From NCBI RefSeq assembly GCF_003261055.1, contig NZ_CP030073.1, positions 4,464,001-4,528,000 on the forward strand: DNA of 64,000 nucleotides, read 5' to 3'. Shown here piece after piece: positions 8,292 through 14,900 of the stretch. How positions within the stretch are numbered: the stretch's first letter is position 1; each line of letters begins with the position of its first letter. The stretch comes from Streptomyces cadmiisoli (GTDB lineage Bacteria > Actinomycetota > Actinomycetes > Streptomycetales > Streptomycetaceae). The notes under the pieces were generated by a model. It was not told where the DNA came from. It searched no databases and worked only from the letters and a program-made list of their open reading frames with translations. The position numbers and the translations under genes were made by a program.

Positions 8292-9251
8292 CTACCGCGC
8301 CGGGCCCTCCACCGCCGACAGCCACAGCTTCACGTACCGCTCCTCGTCGATGTCCAACGCCACGTCGACCGGGAGCGGTCGGCCGCTGTCTCCGTGGATC
8401 TCGGACTTGCCGAGGCGGGGACGGCGGTCGACGACGGTCTGGCCCCGGGTGAGGCCCGGCGCCAGGGACACCTCGACGGGCAGCGGCTCGGTGGTCAGTC
8501 CGGCCGGGTCGACGACCGCGCAGAGGGCACCCGCGTCGCCCAGTCCGCCCGCCGGGTCCTCGGCCGAGCCGGGGCCGCGATGGGCGAGCAGTTCACCGCC
8601 GAGCCGGGTGCCGGGATCGGCACTCGCCCGGAGGCGGCTCACGTCCGAGCCGGGCACGACGACCCGCATGAAGACGTCCAGCCCGTACATCGTGATCGGC
8701 ACCCCGGCCGTCAGAAGCACCGCCGCCGCCTCCGGATCGTGCCAGACGTTGAACTCGGCGACCGGCGTGGCGTTCCCGGTGGCGACCGCGCCGCCCATGA
8801 AGACGATCCGCTCGATGTTGCGGGTCACCTCCGGGTGCGTGCGCAGCAGAAGCGCGATGTTGGTCAGGGGGGCCGTGGGCACGAGGGTGACGGGGCGGGG
8901 GGAGGCGAGGATCTCCCGGCGCAGCAGGGTCACCGCGTCCACGTCCACCGGCCGGCGGGTGGGGGCCGGCAGACCCAGGTCGCCCATGCCGTCGTGGCCG
9001 TGCACGGGGGCGGAGCGCGCCGTCTCGATCAGCGGGCGTTCGGCGCCCCGGGCCACCGGGACGCCGGGCGCGCCGGCCTGTTCGAGGACGGTGAGGGTGT
9101 TGCGGACCACGCCGTCGACGTCCGTGTTCCCGGCGACGCAGGTGACCGCCCGCAGATCGATGCCCGGGTGCCGTACGGCGAACAGCAGGGCGAGGGCGTC
9201 GTCGACACCGGTGTCGCAGTCGATGATCACCGGGATGGGCTGACCGCTCAC
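8292..9251 (-). CDS. Inosine-uridine preferring nucleoside hydrolase
   Basis: A 319-residue enzyme of the IUNH family, which cleaves the N-glycosidic bond of nucleosides to ribose and free base for salvage. The diagnostic Ca2+-binding DCDTGVDDA sits near residues 11-19, VTCVAGN near 37-43, the N-terminal half of the sugar-binding site in FMGGAVATGNATPVAEFN, and HDPEAA follows. The GTG at 9251 is preceded by GAGGAG. It lies 53 nt downstream of the threonyl-tRNA synthetase gene on the same strand and may be co-transcribed with it. Base preference is not predictable. Confidence 0.9.
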   Translation of the reverse strand: MSGQPIPVIIDCDTGVDDALALLFAVRHPGIDLRAVTCVAGNTDVDGVVRNTLTVLEQAGAPGVPVARGAERPLIETARSAPVHGHDGMGDLGLPAPTRRPVDVDAVTLLRREILASPRPVTLVPTAPLTNIALLLRTHPEVTRNIERIVFMGGAVATGNATPVAEFNVWHDPEAAAVLLTAGVPITMYGLDVFMRVVVPGSDVSRLRASADPGTRLGGELLAHRGPGSAEDPAGGLGDAGALCAVVDPAGLTTEPLPVEVSLAPGLTRGQTVVDRRPRLGKSEIHGDSGRPLPVDVALDIDEERYVKLWLSAVEGPAR

Positions 9252-9304
9252 GTGCGCACGCTCCTCTCGCCGGGCCCCTCCGGACCCGGACTACCGCAGT
9301 GACC

Positions 9305-10525
9305 CTACGCGGACTCCCACAGTCCGGTCCCCCGCATTTCGACTCTCGCGGCGATCACCCGAAGCAACTCCCCGTCGGGCACGCCTCCCGGGCGGCGGCC
9401 GTCCCGCAGCCGTACGGCCACCTCGTCGCCGTCGGCCTCCCGTGCCCCGATCACCGCCTGGTACGGCACCAGCCGCGCGGCCCGGATCCGGGCACCGAGG
9501 CTGCCCTGCTCGGGGCCGTGCAGTTCGGCCCGCAGCCCCAGGGCGAGGGCCCGCTCCACGACCGAGCGGGCTCGCTCCCGCTGGGCCTCGGACACCGGCA
9601 GCACCGCCAGTTGCACGGGCGCGAGCCACGGCGGGAACGCTCCGCCGTGCTGCTCGACGAGGTGGGCCACGGCCCGTTCCACGCTCCCGATGATGCTGCG
9701 GTGGACCATCACGGGGCGGTGCTTCGCCCCGTCGGGGCCGATGTAGTGCAGATCGAAGCGGGCGGGCTGGTGGAAGTCGATCTGCACGGTCGACAGGGTG
9801 GACTCCCGGCCCGCCGGGTCCACGATCTGCACATCGATCTTGGGCCCGTAGAACGCGGCCTCGCCCGGCGCGGACTCGTAGCGCAGACCGGCGGCGTCGA
9901 GTGCCTCGCGCAGCAGGGCGGTCGCCCGGCGCCACAGGGACGGGTCGGCCACGTACTTGCCGCCGTCGGCGGGGAGCGAGAGACGGTGGCGGGCAGCGCG
10001 GATGCCCAGGTCGTCGTAGGCCCGGCGGATCAGCTCCAGCGCGCCGAGGGCCTCGTCCACCGCCTGGTCCGGAGTGCAGAACACATGCGCGTCGTTGAGG
10101 TGGATCTCCCGGACCCGGGTGAGGCCGCCCAGCACACCGGACGGTTCCGAGCGGTACATGCCACCCACCTCGGCCATCCGCAGGGGGAGATCGCGGTAGC
10201 TGTGGGAGCGGGCGCGGTAGATCAGGGCGTGGTGGGGACACAGGCTGGGACGCAGGACGACCTCCTCGGCGCCCAGCCTCATCGGCGGGAACATGTCGTC
10301 GCTGTAGTGGGACCAGTGGCCGGAGATCTCGTACAGCTCCCGTTTGCCGAGGACGGGCGAGTACACATGCCGGTACCCGGCCGCGCGTTCGACCCCGCGG
10401 ATGTACTCCTCCAGGGTGTGGCGCACCACGGCCCCGTCCGGCAGCCAGTACGGCAGTCCGGCTCCCATCAGCGGATCGGTGTCGAACAGATCGAGTTCAC
10501 GGCCGATACGGCGGTGGTCGTGCAT
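9305..10525 (-). CDS. thrS2: Short threonyl-tRNA synthetase lacking TGS and editing domains
   Basis: A 406-residue class II synthetase that charges tRNA-Thr. Catalytic and anticodon-binding domains are present: motif 2 MYRSEPSGVLGGLTRVREIH, and zinc-site residues in LRPSLCPHH, LNDAHVFC and PVMVHRSIIGS. A normal bacterial ThrRS is about 650 residues; this one starts at the catalytic domain and lacks the TGS and N2 editing domains. It therefore cannot hydrolyse Ser-tRNA-Thr itself. It is probably a conditional second copy beside a full-length thrS elsewhere. Secondary ThrRS genes are known as resistance factors to ThrRS inhibitors such as borrelidin. The upstream leader suggests induction by threonine or charged tRNA-Thr shortage. 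Confidence 0.92.
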   Translation of the reverse strand: MHDHRRIGRELDLFDTDPLMGAGLPYWLPDGAVVRHTLEEYIRGVERAAGYRHVYSPVLGKRELYEISGHWSHYSDDMFPPMRLGAEEVVLRPSLCPHHALIYRARSHSYRDLPLRMAEVGGMYRSEPSGVLGGLTRVREIHLNDAHVFCTPDQAVDEALGALELIRRAYDDLGIRAARHRLSLPADGGKYVADPSLWRRATALLREALDAAGLRYESAPGEAAFYGPKIDVQIVDPAGRESTLSTVQIDFHQPARFDLHYIGPDGAKHRPVMVHRSIIGSVERAVAHLVEQHGGAFPPWLAPVQLAVLPVSEAQRERARSVVERALALGLRAELHGPEQGSLGARIRAARLVPYQAVIGAREADGDEVAVRLRDGRRPGGVPDGELLRVIAARVEMRGTGLWESA

Positions 10526-10569
10526 GGGGGTTCCTCCCTCGTTCGGGGGCGAGGGACCGGAGGGGACGG

Positions 10570-10601
10570 CGAAGCCCCGGGGCTCTCGCCCCGGGGCTTC
10601 G
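10570..10601 (-). terminator. Attenuator hairpin in the thrS2 leader
   Basis: A perfect 13-bp stem (10570-10582 with 10589-10601) and 6-nt loop lies between the leader peptide and the synthetase start, where a terminator for the preceding gene would make no sense. An upstream leader segment (CCCGG at about 10625-10631) can pair with the terminator arm instead, giving a plausible antiterminator. No U-tract follows. Confidence 0.75.
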
Positions 10602-10616
10602 ACTTCGGACCAGTGG

Positions 10617-10673
10617 TCAGCGCGCCGGGACTCTCTCCGGCGTCGTCGTGGGAGACGGATGGGCGCGCTTCAT
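10617..10673 (-). CDS. Threonine leader peptide of thrS2
   Basis: An 18-residue peptide, MKRAHPSPTTTPERVPAR, with three consecutive ACG Thr codons at 10641-10649. It ends 16 nt before the attenuator hairpin. The arrangement (short ORF, run of cognate codons, alternative hairpins, synthetase gene) is that of a ribosome-mediated transcriptional attenuator. A TACGGT box at 10680-10685 (minus strand) lies 6 nt before the ATG, so the transcript is probably leaderless, with the ATG as its 5' end. A stalled ribosome at the Thr codons would cover the CGCCGG arm that follows and free the antiterminator strand. Confidence 0.75.
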   Translation of the reverse strand: MKRAHPSPTTTPERVPAR

Positions 10674-10679
10674 GCCACA

Positions 10680-10685
10680 ACCGTA
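10680..10685 (-). promoter_or_regulatory. -10 box for leaderless thrS2 leader transcript
   Basis: TACGGT (TAnnnT class) 6 nt upstream of the leader-peptide ATG. The position predicts transcription starting at the A of the ATG. No good -35 is visible. Confidence 0.5.
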
Positions 10686-10798
10686 AGGCGGGACGAACGG
10701 CCTCGCGAAGGCTTTTCGCCCGGCGGCGGGTACGCCGAGGCCAGTACACGGGGTTACTCCCGCCGTCGGATGCCCCGGCGATCCGGGCCCGGCACGGT

Positions 10799-10812
10799 GT
10801 TTCACGTGAAAC
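10799..10812. promoter_or_regulatory. parS: parS site (perfect palindrome)
   Basis: GTTTCACGTGAAAC is an exact match to the 14-bp Streptomyces parS consensus bound by ParB for chromosome segregation. It lies over the start region of the downstream membrane-protein gene. Confidence 0.93.
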
Positions 10813-11342
10813 TGAGCCGCCCCGCACGCCGGGCCTCCCTCGTCGTCCATGTCACCGCCTCCGCGAGCTGGCTCGGGCTCACGCTCGGACTGCTCGCGCT
10901 CGGGATCACCGCCACCACGACCGGGTCCGAGGTGACCGTGGAGGCCTCCGTCCGGGCCATGAAGCTGTTCGCCGACCGGCTCCTGCTCCCCGTCGCGTTC
11001 CTGACCCTGCTGAGCGGACTGCTGCTCTCGCTGGGCACCGCGTGGGGACTGGCCCGCCACCGATGGGTCTTCACCAAGTTCTGGCTGACCCTGGCCACGA
11101 CCACCGCCACGGTCTTCGCGCTGCGCCCCGGGGTGGACTCGGCGGTCGACGCCGTGGCCGCGGGCGGGGCGCTGCCCGATGCCGGCGACGTCCTGTTCGG
11201 ACCGGTCGTCTCGCTGTCCGCCTACGTCTTCATGACGGTGATCTCGATCCTCAAGCCGTGGGGCCCGACCCGGCGCGGCCGACGGCCGCACGCCCCGGCC
11301 CGCCGACCCGCGAACACCGCAGACGCACGCCAGAAGGTCTGA
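10806..11342 (+). CDS. Four-helix integral membrane protein (DUF2269-like)
   Basis: 178 residues with four hydrophobic helices: ASLVVHVTASASWLGLTLGL, LLLPVAFLTLLSGLLLSLGT, FTKFWLTLATTTATVFAL and VVSLSAYVFMTVISIL. A basic tail (RRGRRPHAPARR) follows. The His in helix 1 and the following W-x-G pattern recall the DUF2269 family of putative membrane proteins, of unknown function. The start is uncertain: GTG 10806 and GTG 10797 are both in frame and neither has a good ribosome binding site. The parS palindrome overlaps both, so the segregation site and the gene start share sequence. Confidence 0.7.
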   Translation: MKLSRPARRASLVVHVTASASWLGLTLGLLALGITATTTGSEVTVEASVRAMKLFADRLLLPVAFLTLLSGLLLSLGTAWGLARHRWVFTKFWLTLATTTATVFALRPGVDSAVDAVAAGGALPDAGDVLFGPVVSLSAYVFMTVISILKPWGPTRRGRRPHAPARRPANTADARQKV

Positions 11343-11405
11343 AGCGGCCCGCCGCCCGCGGTGGGTGGGACGCCGGGCGACCGCGCGGGGCGGGGCGAAG
11401 TGTGC

Positions 11406-11442
11406 GGGTGGGAGCAGGAACGGGAGCGGGTCCGGGAGCGGG
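11406..11442 (+). other. G-quadruplex-prone G-run cluster
   Basis: Six GGG runs within 37 nt, separated by short loops, in the spacer before the lipoprotein gene. The coding strand could fold into a G-quadruplex. The same strand would be the nascent RNA if transcription starts upstream. Confidence 0.45.
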
Positions 11443-11568
11443 TGCTCGTCACCGGGCCGCCGCTCACCCCTATGCCTCTCACCCGTACGGCCCGGCGCGC
11501 TGGTGCCGCGCCCGGGCCGGTGGTGCGGTGGGCGTACCACCGTCGGAGTTCCCTGGAGGCACCCCCCG

Positions 11569-12351
11569 ATGACCCGACTCCCGGCCGCCCGCACCCTCCT
11601 GGCCGGCGCGCTCACCACGAGTGCGCTGCTGACGGTGGGCGCCTGCTCCGGCATGCAGTCCTGGACGGCACCGCGGGCCGCCCCCGCCTCGCGCGGTGCC
11701 ACCGCCCCGGTCACCGCACCCCCGTCGGCCACCGCGTCGCCCGCCCTCACCGAGGCCCAGGCCCGGTCGGCGCTGATCACGGAGGTCGACCTGGGTGAGC
11801 CCTGGGCGCCGATGCAGGGGACGGCGACCTGGCGGGACGGCCTCCTCAAGGCCAAGACCCCGGACGACCGGCCGGACTGCCAGCGTCTCCTGGAAGGCCT
11901 CTACACCGACGAACTGCTCGGCGCCCCGGCCCGCGCGGTGGTCGGCCTGGACGGCGGGTACGCGCAGACCCAGCTGCGCTACCAGGTCACCGCGCAGCGG
12001 CCCGCGGACGTGGACCGGACGCTGGCGTGGCTGAAGACGCTGCCGGAGAAGTGCGGGACGTTCACGGCGGTCACGGCCGGTGGCGCCACACAGGAGGTCG
12101 AGGTCTTCGAGGCCGAGCTGCCCGAGGTCGGGGACGCGCGGCAGGGCCTGCGGGTCGTGCTCACCGGCGAGCAGGCCGACGAACCCAGCGTCCTCACCGT
12201 GGACGTCGCCGCGGTCCGGGTGGGCGTGGACGCCTTGACCCTCACCAACGGCGGGCTCGGCGAGGTGTACAACGAGATCACCACCGGGGTGACCGAGCTG
12301 GGCGCGCAACGGCTCGCGGAGGTCAGAAAGCAGGCCAGGGCCGAGGTGTGA
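11569..12351 (+). CDS. Lipoprotein, unknown function
   Basis: A 260-residue exported lipoprotein. The lipobox VGAC gives an N-terminal acylated Cys near residue 25. An Ala/Pro/Thr linker follows (about 35-60), then a folded domain starting LTEAQARSALITEVDLGEPW. That N-terminal motif recurs in actinobacterial lipoproteins of the PknH sensor-like type, but the match is too loose to name. ATG 11569 follows CTGGAGG. The gene converges with the GAF-ANTAR gene only 18 bp away. Function unknown. Confidence 0.75.
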   Translation: MTRLPAARTLLAGALTTSALLTVGACSGMQSWTAPRAAPASRGATAPVTAPPSATASPALTEAQARSALITEVDLGEPWAPMQGTATWRDGLLKAKTPDDRPDCQRLLEGLYTDELLGAPARAVVGLDGGYAQTQLRYQVTAQRPADVDRTLAWLKTLPEKCGTFTAVTAGGATQEVEVFEAELPEVGDARQGLRVVLTGEQADEPSVLTVDVAAVRVGVDALTLTNGGLGEVYNEITTGVTELGAQRLAEVRKQARAEV

Positions 12352-12369
12352 GCCCCCGGAAGGAACGGC

Positions 12370-13101
12370 TCAGTCCCGCTCGAAGCGTTCCCGGTGTGCC
12401 ACCACCTCGTGTGCCACGTCCAGCACGGTCAGGCCGCGCGCGAACGCGTGCCCGCGCAGCCGGGCCAGCGCCTCGTCGGAGGCGACGCCCAGCTGGGCCA
12501 TGATCATGCCGATGGCCTGGTGCACCTCGTCGTGCTCGGTGGCCAGTTCGCTCAGCCAGAACCCGTCGACGGTCCGGCTGCCGGTCGGGTCATCGGTCGG
12601 CAGCGCCGACAGGGCGACCGTCATGACCCCCGCCATCAGGGTCGCGGTGTGCAGTTCACGGGTGCTGAGCACACCGGGGGTGTCGCGGTACAGGTCGAGG
12701 GTGCCCACGCATCCGCCGCTGTCCCCGAGGGGCAGCGCGTAGACGGCCCGTACGCCGGCCGCGGTGGCCTGCTGGGCGAAGACCGGCCAGCGGTGCGCGT
12801 CCCGGCCGGACAGGTCGGCGGCGATCACGGGCGCGCCGGTGCGGGCGGCGTGCAGACAGGGTCCGTCGCCGAGGGTGGCCTGGATCTCCATCAGCAGGGC
12901 GGCCCGCTCGTCGCCGGCGCCGAGCGGCACGGGCATGCCTCCGCTGCACAACGACACACTCGCGCCGCTCACCGGCAGCAGCCGGACCGCGACATGGCAC
13001 AGCCTCTTCGGGATCTCCCCGGGACCGGCGCCCCGGACCCCTTCGGCGATCGCGTCGGCGGCCCACGCCCGGTCCGGTTCGTCCCAGGGCCGCACGGTCA
13101 C
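12370..13101 (-). CDS. GAF-ANTAR domain antitermination regulator
   Basis: 243 residues. A GAF-type sensor domain covers about 20-165 (TLGDGPCLHAARTGAPVIAAD is typical). A C-terminal ANTAR RNA-binding domain follows (about 185-240, HDEVHQAIGMIMAQLGVASD...ALARLRGHAF). ANTAR proteins bind dual hairpins in nascent RNA and prevent termination. Fused GAF domains sense small ligands or redox state. No kinase partner is adjacent. GTG 13101 follows GGAGGAGGGA. The target transcripts cannot be named from here. Confidence 0.88.
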   Translation of the reverse strand: MTVRPWDEPDRAWAADAIAEGVRGAGPGEIPKRLCHVAVRLLPVSGASVSLCSGGMPVPLGAGDERAALLMEIQATLGDGPCLHAARTGAPVIAADLSGRDAHRWPVFAQQATAAGVRAVYALPLGDSGGCVGTLDLYRDTPGVLSTRELHTATLMAGVMTVALSALPTDDPTGSRTVDGFWLSELATEHDEVHQAIGMIMAQLGVASDEALARLRGHAFARGLTVLDVAHEVVAHRERFERD

Positions 13102-13189
13102 TCCCTCCTCCGGCGAGTTGACGGCGCGACACCGCCACCCGCACGGAAACGAGGGCCGACTACCCCTGAGGGCTGACCCGAAACCGCCG

Positions 13190-13399
13190 CTACCCGGGGC
13201 GCCCCGGCTCGTGCGGCGCCGTCGCTCCCTGACCGGGCCGGACCTGGCCGACCGTCGGTACGGGTTCCGGTTCGGTCGCGCGCGCCGGGCCCGCGTTGGC
13301 CGCGGTGATCAGCGCGGCGACCGCGACGACGGCGGCGGCGGCCGCCCTGGCGTAACGGGCCGAAGGGCGTCCGTGGGGGGCGGAGCCGGGTCCGGGCAC
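13190..13399 (-). CDS. Small exported or membrane peptide
   Basis: A 69-residue ORF with a convincing signal or anchor helix (YARAAAAAVVAVAALITAANA) after a basic start, followed by a short Pro/Glu/Thr-rich tail. GTG 13399 follows GAGG at 6 nt. The divergent spacing from the XRE-TPR gene and the shared dyads suggest co-regulation. No family recognised. It could be spurious, but the signal peptide in the correct frame argues for a gene. Confidence 0.5.
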   Translation of the reverse strand: MPGPGSAPHGRPSARYARAAAAAVVAVAALITAANAGPARATEPEPVPTVGQVRPGQGATAPHEPGRPG

Positions 13400-13423
13400 G
13401 GCAACCTCGCAACGACAGCGACG

Positions 13424-13441
13424 GATTAAGCGGCCTTAATC
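13424..13441. promoter_or_regulatory. Dyad operator 1, divergent region
   Basis: GATTAAG-CGGC-CTTAATC, a perfect 7-bp inverted repeat. The half-site GATTAAGC recurs at 13531-13538. It is AT-rich in a very GC-rich region and is likely a regulator-binding site. Confidence 0.6.
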
Positions 13442-13510
13442 TCCTTCCTAACCTAGGGGGTCGGGGCCCCGGATCGGAAGAGGGACAAGGAGAGTTGAAC
13501 GGCCTCTGAT

Positions 13511-13524
13511 GTAAGTCCACTTAC
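13511..13524. promoter_or_regulatory. Dyad operator 2 beside the XRE-TPR start
   Basis: GTAAGT-CC-ACTTAC, a perfect 6-bp inverted repeat 16 nt before the ATG of the XRE regulator. It suits an autoregulatory site. Confidence 0.55.
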
Positions 13525-13540
13525 TGGCATGATTAAGCAC

Positions 13541-14890
13541 ATGGCTAAGCGGGACGACCCCGAGACCATCGGACGCAGAGTGCAACAGCTGCGGCACGAG
13601 CGCGGCTTGACCCAGCGGCAGTTGGCGGAACCCGCCTACACACCCGCGTACATCTCCACGTTGGAGGCCGGCCGGGTCCGCCCGTCCGACACCGCGCTGC
13701 GGCATCTCGCCGAGCGGCTCGGTGTCGCCTTCGACGAACTGGCCACGGGGCGCCCCGCCCATGTCGCCACCGATCTGCGGCTGCGGCTGACCGAGGCGCA
13801 GCGCACGCTCGCCACGGGCGCGGCGCAGGAGGCGGCCGACCTGTACGCCGCGCTGCTCGCGGAGGCGGAGACGTACGGACTGGTGGAGGAGCGGGCCACC
13901 GCGCTGCTGGGGCTCGGCGAGTGCGGTCTGGACACCGGTGACCTGACCGCCGCCCGCCGCCACTTCGAACGCGCCGAACAGGCGCTGAGCGAGGCCGACG
14001 CCCCGCTGCCGGCCCGGGTCCCCGCCCTGCGCGGCAGGGCCGTCTCCCACTACCTGGCCGGGGAGCTGCGGTACGCGGTCTACCTCCTCGAATCCACCCT
14101 CGACGAACTCAACCGCGGCGGGCTGCACGACCCGGACGCCCTGCTGCTGCTCTACGCCAGCGCGATAGGCCCGTACATGGACATGGGCGCCCACGCGCGG
14201 GCCGCCCAGGCCGCGGAGGTGGCGCTCGCCCTGGCGCCACAGGCGGGCGACCCGGCGCTGGTGGCACGGATGCACCGCCAGGTCGCCCGCACCCTGGTCG
14301 CCGAGGGCCGGCTCGCCGAGGCCGACGCCTCGCTGGCCAAGGCCGCCGAGATGTACCGCCAGCTCCAGATCCGCACGGAACTCGCCAACTGCCACTGGAT
14401 GCGCGGCTACGTCTACGCCCAGAACGGCCAGCTGGAGCGCGCCGAGGAGGAACTGCGCGCCGCCCAGACCATGCTGTCCGCCAAGCGCGCCGCCCTCTAC
14501 AGCAGCCAGGTCGCCGTCGAGCTCGCGGACGTGCTGCACCGGCGCGGCAAGTCCGACGAGGCCGGCACCCTGCTGCGCGACGTGCTGGGGGACCTGTCCT
14601 CCGAGCGCGGCGCCGTGCACGCGGCCGCCGCGCACCGTCTGCTCGGCCGGATCGCGGAGGACGCCCGGAACACGGACGCGGCCGAGGAGCACTACGTACG
14701 GGCGCTCAGCCTGCTGGAACGCGCGGGTGCCGCCGGTGACCTGGCCGATCTGTGCCGGCTCCTGGGCGACCTGCTGCGCCGCACCGGCCGGGTGGAGGCG
14801 GCCCTGGACGCCTACCGCACCGGCCTGGGTCACCGTACGGCCCCCGGCACCACCACGCTGGGCCCCGCACCCGCCCAACCGCCCCTGTAG
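13541..14890 (+). CDS. XRE regulator with C-terminal TPR domain
   Basis: 449 residues. An N-terminal helix-turn-helix (about 10-65: RRVQQLRHERGLTQRQLAEP...YISTLEAGRVRPS) is fused to about ten tetratricopeptide-type helical repeats (about 80-440). This resembles actinobacterial regulators whose TPR part senses a peptide or protein partner. ATG 13541 is preferred over 13529 because the HTH begins shortly after it; neither has a strong ribosome binding site. Two dyads upstream (13424-13441 and 13511-13524) could be its own operators. It converges with the solute-binding lipoprotein gene of the caspase locus, leaving only 10 bp between stops. Confidence 0.85.
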   Translation: MAKRDDPETIGRRVQQLRHERGLTQRQLAEPAYTPAYISTLEAGRVRPSDTALRHLAERLGVAFDELATGRPAHVATDLRLRLTEAQRTLATGAAQEAADLYAALLAEAETYGLVEERATALLGLGECGLDTGDLTAARRHFERAEQALSEADAPLPARVPALRGRAVSHYLAGELRYAVYLLESTLDELNRGGLHDPDALLLLYASAIGPYMDMGAHARAAQAAEVALALAPQAGDPALVARMHRQVARTLVAEGRLAEADASLAKAAEMYRQLQIRTELANCHWMRGYVYAQNGQLERAEEELRAAQTMLSAKRAALYSSQVAVELADVLHRRGKSDEAGTLLRDVLGDLSSERGAVHAAAAHRLLGRIAEDARNTDAAEEHYVRALSLLERAGAAGDLADLCRLLGDLLRRTGRVEAALDAYRTGLGHRTAPGTTTLGPAPAQPPL

Positions 14891-14900
14891 GAGGGGGCGC

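Noticed and set aside
10607..10619. GACCAGTGGTC as a possible DasR site
   Set aside because: Half-site order is reversed relative to the DasR consensus and it lies inside the attenuator leader.
13445..13462. TAGGTTAGG as a DtxR iron box
   Set aside because: Only one half-site matches; the second half is absent.
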